Notes under the pieces: model-generated | What the model was told of the DNA's origin: nothing | What the model saw: only the letters and a program-made list of their open reading frames with translations | Databases searched by the model: none | Shown here: piece after piece, positions 9,590 through 18,890 of the stretch | Position numbering within the stretch: position 1 is the first letter of the stretch | Layout of the letters: each line of letters starts with the position of its first letter | Translations under genes and position numbers: made by a program | Origin: Larix sibirica | Taxonomy: Eukaryota > Streptophyta > Pinopsida > Pinales > Pinaceae | DNA length: 23,132 nt | NCBI GenBank assembly: GCA_004151065.3 | Contig: NWUY0300034268.1 | Location: 27,263-50,394, forward strand | Direction: 5' to 3'

Positions 9590-10165
9590 AATAGCACCAA
9601 TTCCATTTGAAGCATAGTCATCATTCTATTTTCATACTAGGGTTATCTAACAATGATTTTGAGAAGTATCACAAAAGTTACACCCATTTCAAGTTGGGAA
9701 AAACCCTCTTGGGAAATTTTAGTGTGATTATTTCTCTATTTATAAACCAAATTTTAGTAGGATCATTGTGATTAAAAGAAGAGTTGTCATGTCATTTATA
9801 GATTGGGGTTATAGTTGCGATTCTAAGAAGTATCGTAGAATTTAAACGCATTTCAAGTTGAGGCCTCAAAACTCTTGTGAAAAATTATTTTGGTGTAGTA
9901 TTATATTTGTTTATGAACCGGATGGCTGCCAGAATAGCCCCATTAGAAGCATAGTAGTTATGTTGGTGTCATAATAGTGATTCTAACAAGTATTTTAGAA
10001 GTTACACCCATTTCAAGTTGTAGCCTCAAAACCCACATGGGAAATTATTGTGGCATGATTATCTCCCTACTTACAAACTTGACTATAGTTGCACTAGTGC
10101 TATCAAAAGCATTGTGGATGTGTCATTTCCAAATTGGGATCATAGTTATTATTCTCAATATTGAA
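9590..10165 (+). repeat. Tandem array inside the LTR element, about 3.5 units
   Basis: Diverged units of about 170-190 bp lie head to tail at roughly 9590-9750, 9751-9918 and 9919-10085, with a partial unit to 10165. Each full unit has a GATTSTAA/GATTTTGAG-like block followed by AAGTAT, a CCATTTCAAGTTG-like block, CTCTTGGGAAATT or similar, and TTTATRAACC/TTACAAACTT. Unit limits are approximate. No frame is kept open across units. Confidence 0.65.
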
Positions 10166-11014
10166 TAATTTATGGACATTTTATTATCACACCCTAAAAA
10201 CCCTAACTACACAAAGGAGCTCCATTGAATGTAATCTTCTTTGGTGTCTATTTTAAAACCCTAGATCTCATACTTATAGTGGAATATTTCAAATAGCATG
10301 CATATATTAGCCCCCATCATTGAGCCATATCGAGGTTTATATGCAAATTATGTGAAGGAAGTCTCTCTTGGAAGTTTTCTTGAATTTGTTATAGAATATG
10401 AAGATCGTAACAAGAAGTGGCTACTTAAAGTTGAACAAATTTCTAAGTCACGCCAAAATAATGGCATACCCTAAAGTAGTATGTACACAACTACTGCTTC
10501 TTGAGAACCGAGTATAAAAATTGTAAGAAGCATGTGAATCAATAGAAAAGTTGAAAATTTGGAGGCATGTTGAAGAGGAATATACAAGATACATATCTGA
10601 TTGGTGTGATTTAGGGGATGCTTGTGACAAATGGTATAAGGACAATTGTCATTTATGGTAAGACAACTACTTTCAACTTCTCATTGATGAGTTGAAAATC
10701 ATTGAGGATAGTTATAAGCATGTTATGATTACAATTATTCAACTTAAATCCTTATTAATGGCAGTGTTCCTTCTAGATATATAACCAATTTTTTTCATCT
10801 ATTGTATGAATCCATGTGACTATGGTGAGGATTTTGCACACAACACTTAACCATTTGTCGATTTCATGTGTCAATGTGAGCACCCATACATGGGACCTTG
10901 GCTTATGGATGAGCCCCTTTTGAACACACTTCTTGGATTGTGATAGAAACCATACATGCAACCCTAGCTTATGGATGTACATCATAGGTAGAACCATTGA
11001 GGACAACACTTCTC
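10166..11014 (+). other. Unassigned interior of the LTR element
   Basis: No recognisable coding domain; stops occur in every frame. A short duplicated segment lies within it: ACCCATACATGGGACCTTGG at 10882 and ACCATACATGCAACCCTAG at 10949, each followed by CTTATGGATG. Just before the purine tract is GAGGACAACACTTCT, the 3' end signature of many plant gypsy elements. Confidence 0.5.
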
Positions 11015-11028
11015 AAAAGGGGATGGAG
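11015..11028 (+). other. Polypurine tract before the right LTR
   Basis: AAAAGGGGATGGAG immediately precedes the TG that opens the right LTR. This is where plus-strand DNA synthesis starts in LTR retrotransposons and confirms plus orientation. Confidence 0.75.
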
Positions 11029-11497
11029 TGGTGGGATCCTCCCCAGTAATGTAATGGGAGTTGAAGGGCCCATTAGAGTTAATAATAGTATATGTATGGT
11101 GGTGCTTGAATGTTATGTGGACTTAATCCACTACGCTAGTTATTAATAATAATAAAAGCATTTCTAGGTAGTTATTCTGCAATAAATGTAATATGGTACA
11201 TTCTTTAATGTAGAGCCAATATTGTTTAGGGTCAGTGCTTGTTATGTAGTTATAAATAGGATGGACTCCACCTTAAGGGATAATTCAAGTATTGTGATTG
11301 TATTGGAGCATTGGCTCATTTGGAGGTTTCCCCCTTGAAGAGGCAAGTGAACATGAGTTTTTCCTTCAGTATAAGGATTATTATATGGTGGTGTCATACC
11401 TTAAGGGTTTTATTATTTAATGAAGTAAAGGGTAATTTATGTATTTTAATGGTTATGTGTTTGTGAATCATCTTCAAATATACTAAGGAACACAACA
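11029..11497 (+). repeat. Right (3') LTR
   Basis: Starts TGGTGGGATCCTCC and ends GGAACACAACA, with TATAAATAGG at 11251-11260. It is about 469 bp, close to the left copy, but differs by many substitutions and small indels. It directly abuts the copia gag remnant that begins at 11498. Confidence 0.85.
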
Positions 11498-11599
11498 ATG
11501 GTTGGGAAGTGAATTTCTCCTACAGAACCAATTTTCTAGGACAACATTCTAATTAAGATAAGTATTGATGTCTAATTTCATATTGCTAATGTTTAAATC

Positions 11600-12085
11600 T
11601 TGAATTTGTTTAAATGTGAGTTTGTTGCATGCAATGATTTATGAGTCAACATGTAGATCCATGTGCACATGAATATGTAATGTAAGCTATGGCTAATCAT
11701 GGGAAAAAAATCATTTCTCTTGTACATTTATGAGAATTATGGGCATAGTCACCTCACCAGACATCTTGATCCTGAACTATTGAAGCTTTAGAAAAAACTT
11801 GGCATTTACCACTTTTGTTCCAACTAGTTTATTCAAATTATCCTAGATTTATTTAGATGAGTTTTCCAGATCTACATGATTCAACTTAGAATGTGAGATA
11901 GAAATAACAATATCAAATTTGGCTTTATCATCTTTGCTCTTCCATTCCATTAATTTATTTGGATTTATAGGTGATTTCTCATTCCCTTTTACTATTCCCC
12001 ATAATCTCTTGTTCATCGTCTGCATTTGGATTTTTACTTTCCAAGAATAGAAATTGAGACCATCATATTTTTCCAACGGTATTTA
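11600..12085 (-). pseudogene. Copia gag fragment, copy 1
   Basis: The minus strand encodes PLEKYDGLNFYSWKVKIQM near its start (12082 downwards), then LWGIVKGNE and WKSKDDKAKFDIVISIS. This is the N-terminal gag signature of plant copia elements (F/Y-D-G-x-NF-x2-WK, then L-W-x-IV-x-G). The frame is open from 12076 to 11849, then continues with stops through LNKLVGTKVVNAKFFLKLQ, matching the conserved next part of gag. Gag forms the virus-like particle. There is no good ATG: the codon at 12074-12076 is TTG. The downstream zinc knuckle and pol are absent. The fragment is dead. Confidence 0.75.
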
Positions 12086-12559
12086 CATTCAAAATAATAC
12101 ATCTATAAAATTTTCTAGAAATAAAATTTCTTTTTAATGTTGGGTTGAAATTAATCTATTATTACTATTACTTGGATATCCAAAGCATTCGTTTTGTTGA
12201 ATTTGCTAGAAAACAATGATAAGAAATTTGTTGAATAAACTAAAATCTTATCTAAAATATGATAGATGGAAGAAAGGTAACTCATACAACCAGTTCTATG
12301 TACTAGTTGCCAATTTAGAAGGAAGATGGCTCCTATAGAAAGAAACAACAACTAAAACAATGCATAGTGGCTTAGTTGGTGATTAGATATGCAACGACTA
12401 AGAAAAAAAATCGGTCGCTCCCTTAGCCATAACATAAGGAACATATCAATGGTTGGGAAGTGAATTTCTCCCGCACAACCAATTTTCTAGGACAACATTC
12501 TGATTAAGATAATTATTCATGTCTTATTTCATAGTATTAATGTTTAAATCTTGAATTTG

Positions 12560-13034
12560 TTTAAATGTGAGGTTGTTGCATGCAATGATTTATGAATCAA
12601 CAAGTAGATTGATGTGCACATGAATATGTAATGTAAACTATGGGTAATCATGGAAAAATTCATGTGTCTTATACATTTATGAGAATGATGGACATAGTCA
12701 CCTCACCAGACATCTTGAATTTGAACAATTGAAGCTTTAGACAAAACTTTGCATTTACCACTTTTGCTCCAAATAGTTTATTCAAATTATCCTAGATTTA
12801 TTTAGATGAGTTTTCCAGATCTAAGTGATGCAACTTAGAATGTGAGATAGAAATACCAATATCAAATTTGGCTTTACCATCTTTTCTCTACCATTCTAGT
12901 AATTTATTTGCATTTATAGGTGATTTATCATTCCCTTTTACAATTCCCCGCAAGTTCTTGTTCATCATCTACAATTGGATTTTTACTTTCCAGGCATGGA
13001 AATTGAGACCATCATATTTTTCCAATGGGATTTC
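12560..13034 (-). pseudogene. Copia gag fragment, copy 2 (duplicate)
   Basis: The same gag N-terminus as at 12085, reached first when reading from the LTR. It reads PLEKYDGLNFHAWKVKIQL followed by a TAG, then RGIVKGNDKSPIN and LLEW followed by another TAG. These two stops are absent from the other copy, so this copy decayed separately after duplication. The second half corresponds to the other copy at an offset near 950 bp. The open frame on the opposite strand here (12868-13059) is only its shadow. Confidence 0.75.
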
Positions 13035-13380
13035 CATCTATTCAAAAAAATATGTGTAAAATTTTGTAGAAATAAGAATTATATTTAATGTTCGGTTGAA
13101 AGAAATCTATTATTACTATTACTTAGAGATCCAGAGGATTCGTTTTGTTGAATTTGCTTGAAAATAATGTTAAGAAACTGATTGAATAAACTAAAGTATG
13201 ATCTAAAATATAATAGATGGAAGCATGGTCGTGCAAGAAGTTCTATATACTAGTTGCCAATTTAGAAGGAAGATGGTTCCTATAGAATGAAACAACAACC
13301 AAAACAATGTGTGGTGGCTTAGTTGGTGATTGGATATGCGACGGCTAAGGAAAAAATAGGTGGTTTCCTTGACCTAATAA

Positions 13381-13590
13381 GTGGTAATGGTTATTTGGCT
13401 CCATTTATTTACATTTTTTTAATTTGATATAGAGGATGCAATATGACAACTACTAAAATATAGTATGTGGTAGTTTCCATATGATGGGGTGGCATCTGCT
13501 CGCTTTAATAAAAACATTGACTTCACTTTTCCTTTATAATTGGATTGTATTCACCAAAATGGAATCTACAACAATTGTGATAAATGGTGG
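13381..13590 (-). other. Copia leader region, non-coding
   Basis: Lies between the primer-binding site and the duplicated gag segment on the minus strand. No frame is open for any length and no motif was identified. The leader is longer than usual for a copia element, which suggests extra inserted or duplicated sequence. Confidence 0.45.
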
Positions 13591-13749
13591 CTTGGACCAA
13601 TTCTAAGACTATAAGCCTTTTTTTCTATAATATGCTTCGATTCCCAATCCATTGTGACTGGCAATGGAAACTTGGATCGATTTCAAGATTATAAGCATTT
13701 TTTTTTCTATATGGTTCGATTCCAAATTCATGGTGACTAGCAATGGTGG
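13591..13749 (-). repeat. Tandem repeat of 80 bp in the copia leader
   Basis: CTTGGACCAATTCTAAGACT at 13591 recurs as CTTGGATCGATTTCAAGATT at 13671. Both units go on with ATAAGC, a T-rich run, TCTATA, GGTTCGATTCC/GCTTCGATTCC, and end GTGACT-GCAATGG or GTGACTAGCAATGG. A partial third unit may lie at 13561-13590 (ending AAATGGTGG). Confidence 0.75.
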
Positions 13750-13869
13750 CTCAATTCATGAAATGTAACTAGCTGGAATTTAAAATGGTGGTTGAGATGA
13801 ATAAAACATGCTTCTCTTCCATTGAAACAACTATTTTTTTATGTCTAGCTAAATCGAGTAATGAACCCT

Positions 13870-13880
13870 CTCTAATACCA
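13870..13880 (-). other. Primer-binding site for initiator tRNA-Met
   Basis: The minus strand reads TGGTATTAGAG directly after the LTR end TAACA. It differs at one position from TGGTATCAGAG, the usual plant copia primer-binding sequence. It fixes the inner LTR boundary at 13881. Confidence 0.8.
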
Positions 13881-14160
13881 TGTTATGAAATGAGCCAAAT
13901 CACTGAATGTCAAAATCCTAGATATCATTAATCACAACTAAGCACAATAACACAATAGTATATTAATAAAATACTTCATACAATTACAATGAGATTCACA
14001 TCTCTTATATAGTGTTTGAGAGGTGATATTTATCCAAAACCCCAAAAGCTAATAATAATTGAAAACCCTACAGTCACTAAGATGAATTTATTACACATGT
14101 AATCTGTATATTATAAGAAATATAAATAGGACCAAACTGGAAAGTTCAAAACCATTTTCA
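13881..14160 (-). repeat. Copia 5' LTR, outer end not resolved
   Basis: On the minus strand the LTR ends TTTCATAACA at 13881, next to the primer-binding site. It contains ACTATATAAGAG (TATA box, about 14020-14009), and downstream an AT-rich stretch as in plant copia R/U5 regions. The outer end (TG on the minus strand) could not be fixed because no partner LTR is present; 14160 is a rough limit. Confidence 0.65.
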
Positions 14161-14520
14161 GTTGGAGCTACAGAGGTTAGATGCTTTTATGATTGGAATT
14201 TTTCTATGATTTAAGAGCTTTCCACATATGGATTTTGACCAAACCAATCTCAAGCTAGAGATTATTCCTCACTCTTAAGTTGTGTATGTTTAGTGTTTCA
14301 ATATTTTAGATTTTTCTTGAATTTTCGATCAATTTTATAGTCTGCATATCCATGCTGTGATCTATGGTAGTTACAAAATGTTAGGTGTTAACCTCCTACG
14401 AGCAATTAACAAAGTATGTGCATTTATCCAATTCTAAATTTAGACCCCTTCCAATAAAACTTAGATATGGAACTAACCTACGATACTAATTTTCAAAATT
14501 CCTTTAAAATCATCATCTTT
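14161..14520. other. Unassigned DNA, possibly outer LTR sequence
   Basis: No gene or clear repeat. Part of it may be the rest of the copia LTR, since copia LTRs of 300-500 bp are common and the outer end was not found. Confidence 0.4.
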
Positions 14521-14570
14521 GATATTCCATTTCTTTCTTCATAGCACCACTAGATAGAACCTGTAATAAG

Positions 14571-14893
14571 GGCTCATTGATTTTACCACCAATTTCACCA
14601 CATTTGTCCTTGAAAGGAGTTTGTCAAGCCACTAAACAATAAAACCTTCTAAATGGATTCAAATATACTAACATCTCTAAGGAAATGATATTCATTTCTA
14701 ATCCCAATCTAGTACCATATTAAAAACAAGGATTCGTTGATTTTACCACCAATTCCACCAAATGTGACCTTGAAAGGAGCTTGTCAAGCCACTAAACAAT
14801 AAAACCTTCTAAATGGATTCACATATACTAACATCATCTCCAAGGAAGTAATATTAAATTCTAATCCAAATCTAGTACCATACTAAAAACAAG
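14571..14893. repeat. Tandem duplication, unit about 160 bp
   Basis: Units at 14571-14730 and 14731-14893 share long identical blocks, including CTTGTCAAGCCACTAAACAA, TAAAACCTTCTAAATGGATT, ATATACTAACATC and TCTAGTACCATA. A partial earlier unit (about 14518-14570, GATATTCCATTTCT and CTAGATAGAACC) aligns with the end of the full units. These copies are much closer to each other than those of the other duplications, so this one is younger. Confidence 0.9.
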
Positions 14894-16870
14894 GTTCAAC
14901 CACTAGCATATGATCTAGAGCTAGCTATTGTTTTAGGAGACTCAGTATAAGTAACAAAGGTATAACCAACAGAGGCACTTAAGGTAGCATGGGAAATATG
15001 GAGTAGAGCTAGCAAAAATTCGAACCCAAAATATATACCCAACAAATCAATAGCATTTTAACCAATCAGCTGACTTCTTTTACCCGGGCCTAGTTCTCAT
15101 ACAATTGATCCCATTGTGGGTGATCCAGAGCTTCCAACATTTGGCCCATAAAAGCAAGCATAGGTGGTCAAGCATTTTTTAGAATTAGTTTCACAAGCAA
15201 AAGTAGTAACATAGGTTGAAAAGTCACCAGTAGTTGTTGTTTGACATGTTGACCCATAAGCATAAAAGCCATGAGATACAAAAAAAATTAAGATCAAATA
15301 TATATCAGACTATATCGTGGGCTATGAAACAACTATTGCTATGAGGGAACCGGCCATCCAAAAAACAACTATTTCCTATGCCCTTTTCAATCCACATTTC
15401 CTTTATAAGAGCCTAAATGGTTCTCGTCAATGTTACAATCAAGTGTGTGTCTACTACTGGCCCTTGATGTTCTTTATGTAACCACCAAAAATATGCCACC
15501 TTAGACATTGTAGTTCTCTTAAAAACCTTAGAAAAGAAGCTATGCATCATATCTCATGGGTCATGGACTCGAGTAATTTACAGAATTTAGATAGGAGGGT
15601 GCATAAAGAAGCATGGGAAAATATGTTGACAAGATGGGAGATTAAATGAGCAAATACCAACATGTTACCCTTTAATCATGAAGTGATATGCCCTACGTGT
15701 TCCTGCCCCAAGAATTAGTAAGTTGTGGATTTTTGTAATATGAAAAATTGAAATATGCCTCATCCCCAAAGTGATATAGCTTGAGCTAACACTAGGACAG
15801 TTGAATAGGTCAACTCAACTAGATATTATTGATGTTCATTCACAATAGAGATACACAAAGTTGTAGAGACAAAGCCTTAGTTCTATTGCAGAAATTCCTT
15901 CATATACACATCATAATATTCACACTCATGCACGCCAATGGGGATGAATTCATAGCCTTGTGCATTGTCTTCCCTTCAACACCCTAGTTTAAATTTATGG
16001 ATATGGACATGTAATATACATCTAACAATAAAATACTAAAAACAATATATGAATTTAAACATGGAAGAAAATTGTATATTTCAACATTGCATTCATCCTT
16101 ATTGATCACCGTCCTTTTATGGTTGGGCTTCAAATGTCTCAACGATGAAGACTTTTGGGCACAACAAGTGGGGTAGTTGTAGTTCATGTGCGCTAGGTAT
16201 ACATGACCTACATGTTCACATGTATAGAAAAATTGCACTAGTTGAAAGCGATATCAATTAGTAAATTAGATAATATATGATGTTTGTTAGAAAACATAGA
16301 GAACTTCATACTTGGATAGATCCCAGATCGCAGAGAAGGAAGTATCTAAGTTTTTTTAGTTGTAATTAATTGGAATATATATATCTTTCTTTAGCTTTAA
16401 GTTAGGGTCGACATTGTAATTTTCTTTACTTAATATTTTACTATTTTATTAAAGGGCCACATGTCAGCTGGACACTTTGAGCACAAAATTATAATTCTCC
16501 CTTAATACTCGGTTGTAGAAAGTGCCTCTCGGTGGAATGACCATTCAATTTTGTTAATGGTTTAATAAAATGTTATATTTGTCTGTATCAATGTAATTAA
16601 ATTTCGCCTCGACTTTTGGTGTTGAATGTTTAATTTAAGAAAAAACACAAGCTTATGGGACACCCAAGTTATCACACTATTGTAATGACCTCGATCTCAT
16701 TGTAAGCAGATCGTAGAACTTCTCAATAATGAGAAAATATAAAGTATATCCATATTTCATTTTTTACTTTGCAAGTGGCTTCAATATCCGTTAATTAATG
16801 AAATAAGAGCCATGTCACATGAGCTATTGTTTTTTCCATGTGATCAAGGGCGGGTCATCGACTAATGGGA
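14894..16870. other. Unassigned DNA before the LINE
   Basis: Nearly 2 kb without a recognisable gene. Two minus-strand open stretches are worth noting: 15097-15297, a Cys/Thr-rich peptide with a hydrophobic start but no ATG (the first codon is TTG), and 15984-16238, with a motif like a damaged zinc knuckle. Neither can be named. A CCCGGGCC site at about 15082-15089 is a rare GC-rich spot in an AT-rich region. Confidence 0.4.
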
Positions 16871-16874
16871 TTTA

Positions 16875-16916
<42 letters not shown>
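16875..16916. repeat. Compound (TG)n(GA)n microsatellite
   Basis: TG repeats at about 16875-16886 pass into GA repeats to 16916. The array lies just before the presumed LINE 5' region. Plant LINEs and untranslated leaders often carry GA tracts, but here it may simply flank the element. Confidence 0.9.
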
Positions 16917-16920
<4 letters not shown>

Positions 16921-17115
16921 AATTGTCAGATAGTTTATGGAAATATCGAGGGGGGCTAGGGTTTCGTTGCTGTAAGAGTGTCAAAGTCATATCGTGTCTC
17001 GGGACAGATGGTGCCAACTGACATGTCATTCTTAGATGTCCAATTGGTGGACTACTCGAAGGACTCGTTGTCTGAATAATAAATCTATGTTAATGAGTAT
17101 GAAGTCTAATGTAGG

Positions 17116-18890
17116 GTGATTTCAAATATTTCTAATGGTGGTGGATTTGGTGGTTTATCATTTTTGTTCACTCGTGGGGGATTGACAACAGAGACGACAT
17201 CCACTCTGATTCTCTCATCACATTTTGTACGGCTGTATTCGGAAAGCTCCCGGGTAGATATCTTGTTAGTCCCGAAGCATGCAGATAGGGAAATCGTGGT
17301 AGATCTAATGCAAGGAGGGCTTCATAATGATGCGGGTTCGCTATGGATGAAGGGTATAGTATTTGGTGTGGGGTCAATCGTAAATCAATCATACAACGAA
17401 GTGGAGGTAGCAGGGTTTAGCGGTAGTCACCTAGAGTTGGGAGAGTTGCAATTTGGTGGAGACATAGGAGTGAGCAAGTCGCAGTGCAAGAAGACAAGGG
17501 TTGTTCAATCTTTAGGCATTGGGGGGGAAGGGCCTTGGTGGTTGGAAAATACATTATGGTAATGGAAATTCCCATAGTTTCGGATTGAACCCCGGTCATA
17601 AAATTTGGGGTTGGCAGGTTGGCTTGAAAGAGTTGGAGAGGTGGATACCTGAACAATGGATGCCTTTGGTGGGGTACGTGTCAGATGTAAGCCTCATTGC
17701 TCAAGGATGGTTAGGTTTTGGATTTTGTATACCTTTAGAATCTAAAAAATTTCTCCATGGAGTATGGAGTCTGGGTAAATACATATTGATTCTTAAAAAT
17801 GACATCCTCTCTTTGATCCAAGGAAGGAATATGCGGTCGCCACCCGATATAGATTGCCTTCCACTGGAATTTTGGATGCTGGAAGGTTCTAAACCTATAG
17901 GGGATTCCATTGGAACATTCATTGCACTCAACAAATCAATATTCTGTACCCAATCGTACATAGTCACTTGAATCTTAGTGGAAGTAGATCTAAGGTTGGG
18001 CCTTTAAGAATCACTGGATCTAGTTTTGGGTGATAGTTGCTTCACTCCGTTGTTATTACTTTCTGTTACATTAGGTGCCACCAATATGGTCATGTTATTT
18101 CATATTTCTCTCATCAATACAAGAGGAAGGTCTGGCGTAAAAAGGAGCTGGAATCAAGTATTGGTCATTCCCTCGATTCCTTAGAGCATCCTTGTACGGT
18201 TTTTCCTAAAGATGGTGGTCAGCTTGAAAATTTGTCGAACTGCAAGGAAGTCACCTCAAATGACATCATTTTGAAAGATCTAACCCTCCCATTGGAATCG
18301 ACAGAGCTGAATCAAGTAGAGCCCCAGGCCCCGGTTCTTGATCTATTTGACGGAATTGATATATCCCTTAGTCAAATGGATCAATTGGATTATATTTGGA
18401 AAAATAGCAATTTGGTATTCCCTCCTCTTAGTAAGACATTTGACTACTCTTCCCCTATCACCTCATTGGTGAATGATACTCAAGGGCCTCCTATGGTGGA
18501 TAATTCCATAGGTGTGGAACATAAAATGAAGGGAGAACCCGTGGGGCACGACAATTTAACAATCGATCAAGAAGATCTTGTGGTGTATCTCTCTAGGGAG
18601 GATGTTGCCACATCTCTTAAGGCTAAGTCCAAGTAGAGCTTGTTGGTAACTCATTTGTGGTTTAGGCGGGGGTTTGCCCTTACATGTTGCGGTCACATTC
18701 AAAAGGGTTGATTGTCTCGATCAACCTTGGACTAAACGAGACTAGAATGATTTCTCATTCAAAAGTGGGAAGGAAATCGACATTACACCATGCTTGCGAA
18801 CAAGCGATGAAGGAAATTTGTCAGGGAATGAAAATGATTATCATTGGGACCCTTAGAGAAGATATTACCCCTTCGGTCCATCTCAAATGA
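17116..18890 (+). pseudogene. LINE ORF1 (gag-like RNA-binding protein), frameshifted
   Basis: ORF1 of L1 elements binds the element RNA. Here it is spread over three frames. The first part (17116-about 17540) has no ATG at its left end (the codon is GTG). A run of seven G at 17521-17527 is a likely frameshift site. The next part (to 17971) holds a DUF4283-like region at about 17639-17968: RWIPEQW, QGWLGFGF, GVWSLGKYILIL and CLPLEFWMLEG, then IGDSIGTFIAL. After a stop at 17969 the same frame goes on with ILVEVDLRLGL and ESLDLVLGD. Another shift near 18040 leads to the zinc knuckle (18064-18108): a Cys pair spaced by three, then CHQYGH, with the last Cys replaced by Phe, so zinc binding is damaged. 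A polar, acidic linker follows to 18636, then a last frame to TGA at 18888-18890. The stop overlaps the ORF2 start. Confidence 0.8.

Larger units (their letters stand above)
9000..11497 (+). mobile_element. Non-coding LTR retrotransposon, gypsy-like, about 2.5 kb
   Basis: Two related LTRs (9000-9470 and 11029-11497) face the same way and flank an interior of about 1.56 kb. A primer-binding-like site lies just after the left LTR and a purine tract just before the right one, so direction is clear. The interior shows no gag, protease, integrase, reverse transcriptase or RNase H motif in any frame; it holds a tandem array (9590-10165) and unassigned sequence. The GAGGACAACACTTCT stretch before the purine tract is typical of plant gypsy 3' ends. 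This fits a deletion derivative or a non-autonomous element moved by an intact relative. The LTRs differ at many sites, so insertion is old. The 5 bp on the two sides (AATAG and ATGGT) do not match. Confidence 0.75.
11500..13380. repeat. Large tandem duplication of copia leader plus gag, offset about 950 bp
   Basis: GGTTGGGAAGTGAATTTCTC at 11500 recurs at 12451, and CATCATATTT at 12061 recurs at 13010, so the offset is 949-951 bp along the unit. The copies are collinear for over 900 bp: the gag 3' part, gag N-terminus and upstream leader up to the GTGGCTTAGTTGGTGATT block (12367 and 13315). They differ by scattered substitutions, including two stops in gag of the second copy. Similarity reaches a little left of 11498 into the last bases of the neighbouring LTR (TAAGGAACACAACA and TAAGGAACATATCA). 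Confidence 0.85.
11498..14160 (-). mobile_element. 5' portion of a decayed copia element, minus strand
   Basis: Read on the minus strand, the order is LTR (from about 14160 to 13881), primer-binding site (13880-13870), a long leader with a small tandem repeat, and a gag N-terminus that is present twice. Everything after gag (protease, integrase, reverse transcriptase, RNase H) is missing; the element stops at 11497, where the plus-strand element begins. The leader/gag segment is duplicated head to tail with an offset near 950 bp. No matching 3' LTR is in the window: the LTR at 8198-8581 has a different sequence. Confidence 0.65.

Noticed and set aside
8995-11502. Target-site duplication of the plus-strand LTR element
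   Set aside because: The 5 bp before the left LTR (AATAG) and after the right LTR (ATGGT) do not match, so none is claimed; age or later rearrangement may have erased it.
12868-13059. Plus-strand open frame as a gene
   Set aside because: It is the complement of the minus-strand copia gag copy, which has a clear KYDGLNF...WK motif.
8198-14160. Pairing the LTR at 8198-8581 with the LTR at 13881-14160 as the two ends of one copia element
   Set aside because: They face the same way but do not share sequence: TATA contexts, ends and U5 parts all differ. They are treated as two elements.
14571-14893. TGGTACTAGA on the minus strand in each 160-bp unit, as primer-binding sites
   Set aside because: They resemble TGGTATCAGA only loosely, no LTR terminus lies next to them, and the repetition is explained by the tandem duplication.
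15400-16230. CRISPR-like arrays or tRNA genes anywhere in the window, including this gene-poor part
   Set aside because: No short, regularly spaced identical repeats and no cloverleaf with A and B box sequences was seen. tRNA-related matches are only primer-binding sites.
17168-17967. Minus-strand open frames inside the LINE ORF1 region
   Set aside because: They lie opposite the recognisable ORF1 frames, have no domain of their own and are shadows of the real coding strand. The same applies to those at 19173-19733, 21448-22356 and 22801-23001.
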